A stretch of DNA of 64,000 nucleotides from Buttiauxella izardii (GTDB lineage Bacteria > Pseudomonadota > Gammaproteobacteria > Enterobacterales > Enterobacteriaceae): assembly GCF_003601925.1 (NCBI RefSeq), contig NZ_QZWH01000022.1, forward strand, positions 62,001 through 126,000, in the 5' to 3' direction. The notes beneath the pieces were generated by a model. It did no database searches. It was not told where the DNA came from and worked only from the letters and a program-made list of their open reading frames with translations. The position numbers and the translations under genes were made by a program. Below, piece after piece: positions 16,119 through 26,509 of the stretch. Numbering within the stretch: position 1 is the stretch's first letter; the number at the start of each line of letters is the position of its first letter.

Positions 16119-17186
16119 TTATTGCACTCCGTTTGCCAGCATTTGCGCCCGCACACACAGCTCGGCGGCTTTGAATGCGTGCGCCTGGGTCATCGCATTT
16201 TCGGTGCGGTTCAGGCAATCCAGAATCAGCTCGCCAAAGAACGGGAAGCCCACTTTCCCGGCAACCGGATAGCGGAATTCGCCTTCTTTATTCACCAGAT
16301 ACACCACGTCCTGTTCGCCACGAGTGATATCGACATATTTACGGATTTCGATATAACCGTCGGTGCCGAGCAGCGTCAGACGCCCGTCGCCCCAACTGCT
16401 CAGCCCGGTTGGTGTGAACCAGTCGCAGCGGAAATAGCCGCTGGCACCGTTCTCGCCTTTGAGCATCGCATCGCCGAAATCTTCAAATTCTGGATATTGC
16501 GGATGGGCGAAGTTATTGGTTTGCGCCGCGACAACGTGTGCTTCGCTGTTGCCGGTGTAATACAGGAATTGTTCAATTTGATGGCTGCCGATATCACACA
16601 GGATGCCGCCGAAGCGCTTCTTATAATAGAACCAGTCCGGGCGGCCTGTTCCTTCGCGGTGTGGCCCCATCCCCAGTGTTTGAATCACTTGCCCGATTGC
16701 GCCGTCACGCACTAATTGCGCGGCAAAAACTGCACTTTCTACGTGCAATCTTTCGCTGTAGTAGACCGCATATTTGCGCCCCGTTGCGGTGACTTTTGCT
16801 TTGGCCGCAGCCAGTTGTTCCAGTGTGGTCAGCGGCGCTTTATCGGTGAAATAGTCTTTCCCCGCGTCCATGACTTTCAGGCCAAGCGCGCAACGTTCGT
16901 CTGGAATCGCCGCTCCGGCAACCAGTTTGACGCTCTCATCTTGCAGAATCGCGTCAAGCGATGGCGCGACTTTTGCCTGCGGGTATTGCTTAAGAAATTG
17001 TTCGATTTTCTGCGGATCGGGGTCGTAAACCCATTTCAGCGTCGCGCCAGCTTCAATCAGGCCGTTGCACATGCCATAGATATGACCGTGATCGAGTGCG
17101 GCGGCGGCAAACACAAAATCACCCGGCTGCACCACCGGCTGTGGTTTGCCTTTTGGCGCGTAATTCATCCCGTCTTTGATGCTCAT
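16119..17186 (-). CDS. Divergent Gfo/Idh/MocA oxidoreductase (second in operon)
   Basis: 355 residues. The overall two-domain layout is Gfo/Idh/MocA, but key motifs differ: the N-terminus (FVFAAAALDHGHIYGM) lacks the GxGxxG turn, and the usual EKP is DKA (KDYFTDKAPLTT), keeping only the Lys. The C-terminal domain has GGILCDIGSHQIEQFLYYTG, a plausible catalytic Asp/His segment. It starts 2 bases after the upstream oxidoreductase stop. It may bind cofactor differently or use an unusual sugar acid or keto-sugar; activity cannot be told from sequence. Length is close to the family norm, so it is not a truncated gene. Confidence 0.84.
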   Translation of the reverse strand: MSIKDGMNYAPKGKPQPVVQPGDFVFAAAALDHGHIYGMCNGLIEAGATLKWVYDPDPQKIEQFLKQYPQAKVAPSLDAILQDESVKLVAGAAIPDERCALGLKVMDAGKDYFTDKAPLTTLEQLAAAKAKVTATGRKYAVYYSERLHVESAVFAAQLVRDGAIGQVIQTLGMGPHREGTGRPDWFYYKKRFGGILCDIGSHQIEQFLYYTGNSEAHVVAAQTNNFAHPQYPEFEDFGDAMLKGENGASGYFRCDWFTPTGLSSWGDGRLTLLGTDGYIEIRKYVDITRGEQDVVYLVNKEGEFRYPVAGKVGFPFFGELILDCLNRTENAMTQAHAFKAAELCVRAQMLANGVQ

Positions 17187-17188
17187 GT

Positions 17189-18364
17189 TTATGCCCCTTT
17201 ATCCATATCTTTGCCCAATGGGATTGCGTCTTCATTAGCAAAATTTTCCACCGAGGCCGATTTTTCAAAGAAATGCGGTGCCATTTTCACTAAGCCGCCG
17301 GTCTGGTAATACGGGTCGCTTGCGCTAATCGGCAGCGAAACAATGCTGCGGGTGATGGCTGATTTATAGATTGCGGTGATGAGTTCCAGCGAACGTTTAC
17401 CTTGCGGGCCATCCACTAACGGCGCGGTGCCGGTTTGCAGTGCGTGCAGGAAGTTGTCGATTTGCCCGGTATGCAGCGTCCAGTTCAGGCGCGGGATAGT
17501 CTGGTAACTATCTTCAAGCTGGTTTTCCAGCGAGGTATCGCGGGCTTCTATCGGGAAACCATTGGGTGCGGCGATGCTGGCGAATTTATCCCACGGTGCA
17601 GAAATACGGGCTTTCTCTCCCTGAATCACGATTTTTTGGTCTTCGCCGTGATGCACGACGGAGGCGGTCAGTTGCGTCAATGCGCCCGTGTCATATTTGA
17701 AAATCGCGGCGCTGAGGTCTTCGACTTCGGCGTTGTCATGGGAAACGTTGGTGGTGATGGCGACCACTTCTGTCGGGAAGCCGAGCATCCACTGAATAGC
17801 GTCGATATGGTGCACCGCATGGTTGAGCGTGCAGCCGCCGCCTTCTTTTTCCCAGGTTCCGCGCCACCACAGGTCGTAATAGGAATGGCCACGCCACCAG
17901 AATGAATCCACCTGCGCGTGGCAAATCTTGCCGATTTGGTTGCTTTCGAGCACTTTTTTCAAACGCCAGAAAGCATCGGTAAAGCGGTTCTGGGCGATGA
18001 TCGACAGCGTTTTTCCGCTTGATTTAGCGGCGTTAATCATCGCATCGCATTCCTGGAGCGAAGCCGCCATGGGCTTTTCACACAGCACATGCTTGCCCGC
18101 ATTGAGCGCATCAATAGAAATAGCCGCGTGAACATATGGCGGGGTGCAGATATCAAATACATCAATGGATGGGTCGTTAAGAATATCCTGATGGTTGCTG
18201 TAGACTTTTGCATTCACCAGCCCGTAATGCTTTTTCTTCTCTTCGGCTTTCTCCGGGTAGATATCAACAAGGGCGACAATCTGGCAGCGGTCAGGAAATT
18301 CAAGATAGCCCTGAATATGATTGTGGGAAATATTACCGGTTCCAATAATGGCAATTCTTTGCAT
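17189..18364 (-). CDS. Gfo/Idh/MocA oxidoreductase (first in operon)
   Basis: 391 residues. Canonical N-terminus IAIIGTGNISHNHIQGY, DICTPPYVHA, and catalytic KHVLCEKPMAAS. The substrate domain has WRGTWEKEGGGCTLNHAVHHIDAIQWM with the catalytic His pair. It is longer than the third gene product by about 50 residues at the C-terminus. ATG 18364 is preferred to an in-frame start at 18400, which would add 12 residues before the Rossmann fold. GTGAG lies six bases upstream. It heads the operon that faces the LacI-type gene at 18567. Likely a sugar or glycoside dehydrogenase; substrate unknown. Confidence 0.88.
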   Translation of the reverse strand: MQRIAIIGTGNISHNHIQGYLEFPDRCQIVALVDIYPEKAEEKKKHYGLVNAKVYSNHQDILNDPSIDVFDICTPPYVHAAISIDALNAGKHVLCEKPMAASLQECDAMINAAKSSGKTLSIIAQNRFTDAFWRLKKVLESNQIGKICHAQVDSFWWRGHSYYDLWWRGTWEKEGGGCTLNHAVHHIDAIQWMLGFPTEVVAITTNVSHDNAEVEDLSAAIFKYDTGALTQLTASVVHHGEDQKIVIQGEKARISAPWDKFASIAAPNGFPIEARDTSLENQLEDSYQTIPRLNWTLHTGQIDNFLHALQTGTAPLVDGPQGKRSLELITAIYKSAITRSIVSLPISASDPYYQTGGLVKMAPHFFEKSASVENFANEDAIPLGKDMDKGA

Positions 18365-18446
18365 TGTGATCTCACTTATAGAGAAAATATTCAGTAACAA
18401 TCATTTTTTGAGAGCATAGTTATGGTTTTTTTTGCATACAACCGCT

Positions 18447-18475
18447 ATTTATGACAGGAATTGCACGACATAAAT
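18447..18475. promoter_or_regulatory. Inverted repeat in the divergent oxidoreductase/regulator promoter
   Basis: ATTTATG (18447-18453) and CATAAAT (18469-18475) form an inverted repeat with a 15-base gap, 83 bases upstream of the first oxidoreductase and 92 before the regulator. It could be a regulator site but lacks the central CG usual for LacI-family boxes. Confidence 0.3.
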
Positions 18476-18566
18476 AATGCCGTGGCGATGAAACAAAAAT
18501 GCTTGTGATGAGAAAGAGTTAGTCATGAAAATAATGTCAAAACGCTAATGAGGCATCGATCACAAA

Positions 18567-19634
18567 ATGACGGGGAAGCTGAAAATCAAAGAGATAGCCG
18601 GGCTGACAGGGCTTTCGCCAAGCACGGTATCCCGAGTGCTGGCGGGTAAAAATAATGTCAGCCCGCAGGCAAAAGAAAAGGTTTTTTACCACGCTCGTCA
18701 TATGGGTATTTTGCGCGATATCCCCGCCAGCCGTTTGCTGATGAATTCATTATTAGTTTGTGCTCCGGCGGCGGCTTTCACGCCTAATGGCGATCGTTAT
18801 TATTACGAAGTGATTCAGGGAATTATTTCCGAAGTTTCACATTACGATATTCACGTAAAAAAATGTGCGCTGGATATTAACGAAGCGGACACCGCTTTAT
18901 TTATGAAACACGTTAATCAGGAAGAGGTCGATGGCGTAATAATCATTGGCATTGATGATGAGTCTTTGTATCGCCTGGCCGCAGAAAGTAATAAACCCGT
19001 CGTGACAATTAATGGCCGCGATAAAAAGATGCGCCTTGATTGTGTTTCGCCCGATCATGCTTCCATCGGTTATAGCGCGGCAAAACATCTGTTAGAAAAA
19101 GGCCATCGACAGGTACTTTTATTTACCGATTTGCGCCGGGAAACCATGATCCAACGGCTCGAAGGCTTTAAACGAGCCTGCCAGGATCACCATCTTGCTT
19201 TTGATGAGTCCGAGCATTTGCTGGTGACGAAAGGCTACGGCGAGACAGAAGCGCGGGTGAATTTTATAAAATATCTCGAGCAGCGTTCCAGAGATCAGCT
19301 GCCGTCGGCCATTTTATGCGGCGGCGGAGCGATTGCACGCGCCGTGCTCAGTGAGCTGAAAAACCGCCAGCTGCTGATGCCAGAAGATATTTCCGTGATG
19401 AGTTGTGCTTATTCCCATGAAATGGACGAAATAAAATCGATGGGATTAACCGCCGCTTTTCAGCCGTGTCGCGAGTTGGGTATTGAAGCGGTTTGTATCC
19501 TGCAAAGCCGCTTAACGCGCAACATCAGCTCCCGGTTTAATTTATTGCTCCAGGGTTCCATTGAGTTGGGCAATTCGGTGGCAGACGTGAACTGGCGGCG
19601 CAGGGAGTTGTATCAGACGCATTCAATCCCATAA
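18567..19634 (+). CDS. LacI-family regulator of the oxidoreductase operon
   Basis: 355 residues. N-terminal helix-turn-helix KIKEIAGLTGLSPSTVSRVLAG, then a sensor domain starting NSLLVCAPAAAFTPNGDRYYYEVIQGI. It matches the LacI plan but the hinge region is short and atypical (HARHMGILRDIPASRLLMNS), lacking the usual N-x-x-A-x-x-L hinge helix. It is divergent from the three-oxidoreductase operon, which it presumably controls. Codons are noticeably more A/T-rich than those of dapB downstream. A weak inverted repeat overlaps its stop (19625-19649) without a T-run. Ligand unknown. Confidence 0.87.
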   Translation: MTGKLKIKEIAGLTGLSPSTVSRVLAGKNNVSPQAKEKVFYHARHMGILRDIPASRLLMNSLLVCAPAAAFTPNGDRYYYEVIQGIISEVSHYDIHVKKCALDINEADTALFMKHVNQEEVDGVIIIGIDDESLYRLAAESNKPVVTINGRDKKMRLDCVSPDHASIGYSAAKHLLEKGHRQVLLFTDLRRETMIQRLEGFKRACQDHHLAFDESEHLLVTKGYGETEARVNFIKYLEQRSRDQLPSAILCGGGAIARAVLSELKNRQLLMPEDISVMSCAYSHEMDEIKSMGLTAAFQPCRELGIEAVCILQSRLTRNISSRFNLLLQGSIELGNSVADVNWRRRELYQTHSIP

Positions 19635-19772
19635 AAGAATCATGGGATTAATGGCTTTTACTGATAATTCCGCCGTTTTGTCATAAATTTCTAATTATCG
19701 GTGTTTTCAAGTGGCGAGCCTGAGCAGGGCTGGTTAACCTGAGAACGTTATAGTTACAGATTAAATTAATAA

Positions 19773-20606
<834 letters not shown>

Positions 20607-20658
20607 ATATTATTACCCATCGTGATGTGGTTATTACAATCGTAATGTTTTGATTGTC

Positions 20659-20684
20659 AGGGCAATATTTTATTGCCCTTTTTA
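20659..20684 (+). terminator. Rho-independent terminator after dapB
   Basis: AGGGCAATA and TATTGCCCT form a 9-bp stem around TTT, followed by TTTTATTTG. It ends the dapB transcript 53 bases after its stop. Confidence 0.85.
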
Positions 20685-20778
20685 TTTGTTGTTATTTTAA
20701 GGTCTTTGTCCATCATTTGTTTTGTAGCCTTCATAATTCCCAATCTTTAGCCTGATTATTGTATCTTTTCTGTTAATT

Positions 20779-20794
20779 TTGACCACTTGGTCTA
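20779..20794. promoter_or_regulatory. RutR box upstream of carAB
   Basis: TTGACCACTTGGTCTA matches the RutR consensus TTGACCA-N2-TGGTCAA with one mismatch. RutR senses uracil and acts on the pyrimidine-controlled carAB promoter P1 in E. coli. It lies 280 bases upstream of carA, as expected for P1 control. Confidence 0.75.
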
Positions 20795-20835
20795 CTTTTG
20801 ATGCTCGTGAGCATCAGTTTCGCATTCATCCCGCC

Positions 20836-20851
20836 CCGCAATCGGTTACGC
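20836..20851. promoter_or_regulatory. Candidate PurR box upstream of carAB
   Basis: CCGCAATCGGTTACGC resembles the PurR operator ACGCAAACGTTTGCGT at 11-12 of 16 positions, with the central CG kept. PurR control of carAB P1 is known in E. coli. Position between the RutR box and the ARG boxes fits. Confidence 0.45.
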
Positions 20852-21024
20852 ACTATTAGTTAGCTGTTGATTTCAACGCTCAATTCCTATTTTTCCACCC
20901 AGAGTGCTAAAAAACACATAAAAAGTTGCTCTTATGGTAGACTTTTGCCCGGCCTCTCACTAGAATGCCGCCGTTTGTCAAAAATCCAAATGACAGGCTG
21001 TTTTGCATTGATTCCTGAATTCGT

Positions 21025-21063
21025 TTTGAATTAATATGCAAATAAATTGACTGTTTATTCCCT
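21025..21063. promoter_or_regulatory. Tandem ARG boxes of carAB promoter P2
   Basis: Two 18-bp boxes with 3 bases between them: box 1 at 21025-21042 has TGAATTAATATGCA (one mismatch to TGAAT-N4-ATTCA), box 2 at 21046-21063 has TGACTGTTTATTCC, a weaker match. This spacing is that of ArgR hexamer sites. They lie just upstream of carA and would give arginine repression. Confidence 0.7.
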
Positions 21064-21073
21064 GGAGGGCGTT

Positions 21074-22234
21074 TTGATTAAGTCAGCAATATTGGTTCTG
21101 GAAGACGGAACCCAATTCCACGGTCGGGCCATTGGGGCATCGGGTTCGGCCATTGGGGAAGTCGTTTTCAACACCTCTTTGACCGGTTATCAAGAAATCC
21201 TCACTGATCCTTCCTACTCCCGCCAGATTGTCACTCTTACTTATCCTCATATCGGAAATGTCGGCACCAACGCTGCTGATGAAGAATCCTCCCAGGTACA
21301 TGCGCAAGGCCTCGTTATCCGTGACCTACCACTGATTGCCAGCAACTACCGCAATACCGAAGACCTTTCTTCCTACCTCAAGCGCCATAACATTGTGGCC
21401 ATCGCCGATATCGATACTCGTAAGCTGACCCGAATTCTGCGTGAGAAAGGTGCACAGAACGGCTGCATTATTGCCGGTGATAACCTGGACGCAGCACTGG
21501 CGCTGGAAAAAGCGAAAGCCTTCCCAGGCCTGAACGGCATGGATCTGGCGAAAGAAGTGACCACTCAGGAAGCTTACTCCTGGCAGCAGGGGAGTTGGAC
21601 GCTTGAAGGCGAACTGCCAGAAGCGGCCAAAGAAGAAGATTTACCGTTCCATGTCGTGGCCTACGATTACGGCGTGAAGCGCAACATCCTGCGTATGCTG
21701 GTGGATCGCGGCTGCCGCCTGACGGTGGTTCCTGCGCAAACTTCCGCTGAAGATGTGCTGAAGCTAAATCCAGACGGTATCTTCCTGTCGAACGGCCCTG
21801 GTGACCCGGCGCCATGTGACTACGCGATCAGCGCCATCAAATCCTTCCTGGAAACTGACGTGCCGGTATTCGGGATTTGTCTGGGCCACCAGTTGCTGGC
21901 TCTGGCGAGCGGCGCGAAAACCGTGAAGATGAAGTTTGGTCACCACGGCGGCAACCACCCGGTTAAAGATTTGGACCGCGATTGCGTAATGATTACCGCG
22001 CAGAACCACGGTTTTGCGGTAGAGGAAGAAACGCTTCCAGCGAACCTGCGCGTGACGCACAAGTCACTGTTCGATGGCACGCTGCAAGGCATCCATCGCA
22101 CGGATAAAGCGGCCTTCAGCTTCCAGGGGCACCCAGAAGCCAGCCCAGGCCCGCACGATGCCGCGCCGCTGTTTGACCACTTTATCGAATTGATTAAGCA
22201 ATACCGTTCTACCGCCACTCTTAATAGCAAGTAA
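21074..22234 (+). CDS. carA: Carbamoyl-phosphate synthase, small (glutaminase) subunit
   Basis: 386 residues. It releases ammonia from glutamine and passes it to CarB for carbamoyl phosphate, used in arginine and pyrimidine synthesis. Class I glutamine amidotransferase motifs: [13 protein letters not shown] with catalytic Cys, and [11 protein letters not shown] with His/Glu. The start is a TTG codon at 21074, with GGAGG five bases before it; the E. coli gene has the same unusual TTG, and homology begins exactly there. The nine codons before it (an ATG at 21047) overlap the ARG boxes and are rejected. carB follows after 18 bases. Confidence 0.97.
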   Translation: MIKSAILVLEDGTQFHGRAIGASGSAIGEVVFNTSLTGYQEILTDPSYSRQIVTLTYPHIGNVGTNAADEESSQVHAQGLVIRDLPLIASNYRNTEDLSSYLKRHNIVAIADIDTRKLTRILREKGAQNGCIIAGDNLDAALALEKAKAFPGLNGMDLAKEVTTQEAYSWQQGSWTLEGELPEAAKEEDLPFHVVAYDYGVKRNILRMLVDRGCRLTVVPAQTSAEDVLKLNPDGIFLSNGPGDPAPCDYAISAIKSFLETDVPVFGICLGHQLLALASGAKTVKMKFGHHGGNHPVKDLDRDCVMITAQNHGFAVEEETLPANLRVTHKSLFDGTLQGIHRTDKAAFSFQGHPEASPGPHDAAPLFDHFIELIKQYRSTATLNSK

Positions 22235-22252
22235 GTATCAGGAGCTAAGAAA

Positions 22253-25200
22253 ATGCCAAAACGTACAGATATAAAAAGCATCCTGATCCTCGGCGCAGGC
22301 CCAATTGTTATCGGCCAGGCGTGTGAGTTCGACTACTCCGGTGCGCAGGCGTGTAAAGCGCTGCGTGAAGAGGGTTACCGTGTTGTGCTGGTGAACTCCA
22401 ACCCGGCAACGATTATGACCGACCCGGAAATGGCCGATGCGACTTACATCGAGCCGATTCACTGGGAAGTGGTCCGCAAAATCATTGAGAAAGAGCGCCC
22501 GGATGCGGTTCTGCCAACTATGGGCGGCCAGACTGCGCTGAACTGTGCGCTGGAACTGGAACGTCAGGGCGTGCTGGCTGAGTTTGGCGTCACCATGATT
22601 GGTGCGACAGCCGATGCGATTGATAAAGCCGAAGACCGCCGCCGTTTCGACGTGGCGATGAAAAAAATCGGCCTTGATACTGCGCGCTCCGGCATTGCTC
22701 ACAATATGGAAGAAGCGCTGGCGGTTGCCGCTGACGTTGGTTATCCGTGCATCATTCGTCCTTCATTTACCATGGGCGGCACGGGCGGCGGTATCGCTTA
22801 CAACCGTGAAGAATTCGAAGAAATCTGCGAGCGTGGTCTGGATCTTTCGCCAACCAAAGAGCTGCTGATTGACGAATCGCTGATTGGCTGGAAAGAGTAC
22901 GAAATGGAAGTGGTGCGTGATAAAAACGACAACTGCATCATCGTCTGCTCTATCGAAAACCTTGACCCGATGGGCATTCACACCGGTGACTCCATCACCG
23001 TTGCGCCAGCGCAAACGCTGACCGACAAAGAATACCAAATCATGCGTAACGCCTCGATGGCGGTGCTGCGTGAAATCGGCGTCGAAACCGGCGGTTCCAA
23101 CGTGCAGTTCTCGGTGAACCCGAAAACAGGCCGTTTAATTGTTATCGAGATGAACCCGCGCGTATCGCGTTCATCTGCGCTGGCTTCTAAAGCGACCGGC
23201 TTCCCGATTGCGAAAGTGGCGGCGAAACTGGCAGTCGGCTACACCCTCGATGAACTGATGAACGACATCACCGGCGGCAAAACGCCAGCGTCGTTCGAAC
23301 CGTCTATCGACTACGTTGTGACAAAAATCCCACGCTTTAACTTCGAAAAATTCGTTGGCGCGAACGACCGCCTGACCACACAGATGAAATCTGTTGGCGA
23401 AGTGATGGCGATTGGTCGCACGCAGCAGGAATCTCTGCAAAAAGCGTTGCGCGGCCTGGAAGTGGGCGCGACCGGTTTTGACCCGAAAGTGAATCTGGAC
23501 GACCCGGAAGCGCTGACCAAAATCCGCCGCGAACTGAAAGACGCTGGCGCGGAGCGAATCTGGTATGTGGCTGACGCATTCCGCGCGGGTCTGTCCGTTG
23601 ACGGCGTGTTCAACCTGACCAACATCGACCGCTGGTTCCTGGTACAAATCGAAGAGCTGGTGCGCCTGGAAGAGAAAGTTGAAGAAATCGGCATAACCGG
23701 CCTGGACTACGACTTCCTGCGTATGCTCAAGCGCAAAGGCTTTGCCGATGCGCGCCTGGCGAAACTGGCTGGCGTTCGTGAGTCTGAAATTCGCAAACTG
23801 CGTGAGCAATATAAGCTACACCCGGTTTATAAGCGCGTTGATACCTGTGCGGCGGAATTCTCAACCGACACCGCCTACATGTACTCCACTTATGAAGACG
23901 AGTGCGAAGCGAACCCGAACAACGACCGTGACAAAATCATGGTGTTGGGCGGTGGCCCGAACCGTATCGGCCAGGGTATCGAATTCGACTACTGCTGCGT
24001 ACATGCTTCTCTGGCACTGCGCGAAGACGGTTACGAAACCATCATGGTTAACTGTAACCCGGAAACCGTGTCCACCGATTACGACACTTCCGACCGCCTG
24101 TACTTCGAGCCGGTAACGCTTGAAGACGTGCTGGAAATCGTGCGCGTTGAGAAGCCAAAAGGCGTCATCGTGCAGTACGGCGGCCAGACTCCACTGAAAC
24201 TGGCGCGTGAACTCGAAGCCGCTGGTGTGCCAATTATCGGCACCAGCCCGGACGCTATCGACCGCGCAGAAGACCGTGAGCGTTTCCAGCACGCGGTTGA
24301 CCGCCTGAAACTGAAACAGCCAGCCAACGCCACTGTGACTACCATCGAAATGGCGGTAGAGAAAGCGGCACACATCGGCTACCCGCTGGTGGTTCGCCCA
24401 TCCTACGTTCTGGGTGGCCGCGCAATGGAAATCGTTTATGACGAAATCGATTTGCGCCGTTACTTCCAGACCGCGGTTAGCGTTTCCAACGATGCGCCAG
24501 TGCTGCTCGACCGCTTCCTCGACGATGCGGTAGAAGTGGACGTTGACGCGATTTGCGACGGCGAAACCGTGCTGATTGGCGGCATCATGGAGCACATCGA
24601 ACAAGCAGGCGTTCACTCCGGTGACTCCGCATGTTCTCTGCCAGCTTACACGCTGAGCCAGGAAATCCAGGACGTGATGCGCCAACAGGTGCAGAAACTG
24701 GCTTTCGAGCTGCAAGTTCGCGGCCTGATGAACGTGCAGTTTGCGGTGAAAGATAACGAAGTCTACTTGATTGAAGTGAACCCGCGAGCGGCGCGTACCG
24801 TACCGTTTGTCTCCAAAGCCACCGGCATGGCGCTGGCGAAAGTCGCGGCACGTGTGATGGTTGGGCAAACGCTGGTTCAGCAGGGCATGACCAAAGAAAT
24901 CATTCCACCATACTACTCGGTGAAAGAAGTGGTGCTGCCGTTCAACAAGTTCCCAGGCGTTGACCCACTGTTAGGGCCAGAAATGCGCTCTACCGGTGAA
25001 GTGATGGGCGTGGGCCGCACCTTCGCAGAAGCGTTCTCTAAAGCGATGCTGGGCAGCCAGTCCACGATGCGTAAACCAGGCCGTGCGCTGCTTTCCGTTC
25101 GCGAAGGCGACAAAAAACGTGTTGTCGATTTGGCCGCCAAGCTGCTGAAACAGGGCTTCGATCTGGATGCGACTCACGGTACTGCGGTGGTGCTGGGCGA

Positions 25201-25477
25201 AGCGGGCATTAACCCGCGCCTGGTGAACAAGGTGCATGAAGGTCGTCCGCACATTCAGGACCGTATCAAGAATGGCGAATACACCTACATCATCAACACC
25301 ACGGCAGGCCGCCAGGCGATTGAAGATTCCAAGCTGATTCGCCGTAGCGCACTGCAATACAAAGTGCATTACGACACCACGTTGAACGGTGGTTTTGCGA
25401 CCGCGATGGCACTCAATGCTGACGCGACTGAAAAAGTGATTTCCGTTCAGGAAATGCACGCGCAAATCACCAAGTAA
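22253..25477 (+). CDS. carB: Carbamoyl-phosphate synthase, large subunit
   Basis: 1074 residues, matching the family. Two homologous ATP-grasp halves: the first begins [22 protein letters not shown], the second [20 protein letters not shown] near residue 560, each with VRPS(F/Y) and EVNPR-type ATP-site motifs. The first half makes carboxyphosphate and carbamate, the second carbamoyl phosphate; the C-terminal 140 residues are the MGS-like allosteric domain for UMP, IMP and ornithine. AGGAG lies before the ATG. Expressed with carA from P1/P2. Very even codon use; several long open antisense frames are by-products of this. Confidence 0.98.
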   Translation: MPKRTDIKSILILGAGPIVIGQACEFDYSGAQACKALREEGYRVVLVNSNPATIMTDPEMADATYIEPIHWEVVRKIIEKERPDAVLPTMGGQTALNCALELERQGVLAEFGVTMIGATADAIDKAEDRRRFDVAMKKIGLDTARSGIAHNMEEALAVAADVGYPCIIRPSFTMGGTGGGIAYNREEFEEICERGLDLSPTKELLIDESLIGWKEYEMEVVRDKNDNCIIVCSIENLDPMGIHTGDSITVAPAQTLTDKEYQIMRNASMAVLREIGVETGGSNVQFSVNPKTGRLIVIEMNPRVSRSSALASKATGFPIAKVAAKLAVGYTLDELMNDITGGKTPASFEPSIDYVVTKIPRFNFEKFVGANDRLTTQMKSVGEVMAIGRTQQESLQKALRGLEVGATGFDPKVNLDDPEALTKIRRELKDAGAERIWYVADAFRAGLSVDGVFNLTNIDRWFLVQIEELVRLEEKVEEIGITGLDYDFLRMLKRKGFADARLAKLAGVRESEIRKLREQYKLHPVYKRVDTCAAEFSTDTAYMYSTYEDECEANPNNDRDKIMVLGGGPNRIGQGIEFDYCCVHASLALREDGYETIMVNCNPETVSTDYDTSDRLYFEPVTLEDVLEIVRVEKPKGVIVQYGGQTPLKLARELEAAGVPIIGTSPDAIDRAEDRERFQHAVDRLKLKQPANATVTTIEMAVEKAAHIGYPLVVRPSYVLGGRAMEIVYDEIDLRRYFQTAVSVSNDAPVLLDRFLDDAVEVDVDAICDGETVLIGGIMEHIEQAGVHSGDSACSLPAYTLSQEIQDVMRQQVQKLAFELQVRGLMNVQFAVKDNEVYLIEVNPRAARTVPFVSKATGMALAKVAARVMVGQTLVQQGMTKEIIPPYYSVKEVVLPFNKFPGVDPLLGPEMRSTGEVMGVGRTFAEAFSKAMLGSQSTMRKPGRALLSVREGDKKRVVDLAAKLLKQGFDLDATHGTAVVLGEAGINPRLVNKVHEGRPHIQDRIKNGEYTYIINTTAGRQAIEDSKLIRRSALQYKVHYDTTLNGGFATAMALNADATEKVISVQEMHAQITK

Positions 25478-25495
25478 TCGCATCTCGATACTTTT

Positions 25496-25520
25496 AAAAC
25501 CCGCTGCGGCGGGTTTTTTT
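25496..25520 (+). terminator. Rho-independent terminator after carB
   Basis: AAAACCCGC and GCGGGTTTT stem with a TGCG loop, followed by a T-run (25511-25520 region), 18 bases after the carB stop. Confidence 0.92.
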
Positions 25521-25640
25521 TCGCTTATTGTTCCTGGAGAGCGACACTTCAGAGTGTTCTGTATTTGCCAGCGAGGCCGGAAATTCCTGCTAAAGTTTTT
25601 AGTCTGAAGATGAGAAATGACTACAAACAGGGAGAACCAC

Positions 25641-25874
25641 ATGCAAAACAAAATTCTGCTGGCGTCCATATTCGCTGCTGCAACGCTGATGACTGTTGCA
25701 GGCTGTTCGTCTAATCAGGCGGTAAAAACCAGCGATGGCAAAACCATTGTGACCGACGGCAAGCCGCAGGTAGATGACGACACGGGCCTGGTTTCATACA
25801 AAAATGCTGAAACGGGCAAGACCGAGCAGATTAACCGCGATCAGGTCAAATCTATGGGCGAACTGGATAACTAA
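25641..25874 (+). CDS. YgdI/YgdR family lipoprotein
   Basis: 77 residues. A signal peptide of about 21 residues ends in a lipobox (TVAGC, Cys22), so it is probably a lipid-anchored envelope protein. The mature part (KTSDGKTIVTDGKPQVDDDTG then VSYKNAETGK, INRDQVKSMGELD) is the DUF903 fold of YgdI and YgdR, small SH3-like lipoproteins of unknown function. ATG 25641 has GGGAG six bases upstream; an upstream in-frame start would precede the signal peptide and is rejected. In E. coli this spot between carB and kefF holds cai/fix genes and yaaU instead. Confidence 0.88.
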   Translation: MQNKILLASIFAAATLMTVAGCSSNQAVKTSDGKTIVTDGKPQVDDDTGLVSYKNAETGKTEQINRDQVKSMGELDN

Positions 25875-25912
25875 TTCAGGTTTTCCCACTTAGCCCGTCA
25901 AGAATTATGACT

Positions 25913-25976
25913 ATTAGCCTGTTGAATTACTGACTACACTCTTTGAGAAAAGAGAGCAGTAAAACAACAGGCTAAT
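25913..25976 (+). other. Long hairpin in the kefF leader
   Basis: ATTAGCCTGTTG (25913-25924) and CAACAGGCTAAT (25965-25976) are perfect 12-base inverted repeats. Inside them TTACTG (25927-25932) pairs with CAGTAA (25957-25962), and CTCTTT (25939-25944) with AAAGAG (25949-25954), giving 24 pairs in all. The 3' arm ends two bases before the kefF ATG (25979) and includes the only SD-like bases (ACAGG). No T-run follows, so it is not a simple terminator. Confidence 0.7.
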
Positions 25977-25978
25977 TG

Positions 25979-26509
25979 ATGATCTTAATTATTTATGCGC
26001 ACCCCTATCCGCAACACTCCCATGCCAACAAGAAAATGCTCGAACAAGCATCACTTCTACCCGATGTAGAAGTGCGCTCCCTCTATGAGCTTTACCCCGA
26101 TTTCAACATTGATATTGCCGCTGAACAGCAGGCATTAAACCGCGCTGATTTGGTTATCTGGCAGCATCCTATGCAGTGGTACAGCATGCCGCCATTAATG
26201 AAACTGTGGATCGATAAGGTACTGGCTCACGGCTGGGCGTACGGTCACGGCGGAACGGCGCTGCGCGGAAAACAGGTGATGTGGGCGGTGACGACCGGCG
26301 GTGGCGATCACCATTTTGATCTTGGCGACCATCCCGGTTTTGATGTGCTCGGGCAGCCTTTACAGGCGACGGCACTGTATTGCGGCATGAACTGGCTGCC
26401 GCATTTCACCATCCATTTCACGTTTGTCTGTGACGAAAACACCCTTGAAGTGCAGGCCGAACAATATAAACAACGCTTGATCGAGTGGCTGGAGGCAAAC
26501 CATGGATAG
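25979..26509 (+). CDS. kefF: KefF, quinone reductase and KefC ancillary protein
   Basis: 176 residues, equal to E. coli KefF. A flavodoxin-like NAD(P)H:quinone oxidoreductase that binds FMN and is needed for full activity of the KefC potassium efflux system. Motifs: [49 protein letters not shown] 25979 is chosen; a TTG one codon earlier is in frame. It overlaps kefC by 8 bases (translational coupling). The ribosome site is weak and lies in a hairpin arm. Confidence 0.96.
   Translation: MILIIYAHPYPQHSHANKKMLEQASLLPDVEVRSLYELYPDFNIDIAAEQQALNRADLVIWQHPMQWYSMPPLMKLWIDKVLAHGWAYGHGGTALRGKQVMWAVTTGGGDHHFDLGDHPGFDVLGQPLQATALYCGMNWLPHFTIHFTFVCDENTLEVQAEQYKQRLIEWLEANHG

Noticed and set aside
15987-16715. 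A 242-codon plus-strand frame across two oxidoreductase genes
   Set aside because: Overlaps two well-supported genes on the other strand and has no family features.
18361-18380. CRP-like TGTGATCTCAC near the first oxidoreductase start
   Set aside because: The two half-sites lack the required six-base spacing and the place is at the start codon.
23861-24868. A 335-codon antisense frame within carB
   Set aside because: By-product of GC-rich, codon-biased carB; no ribosome site or family match.
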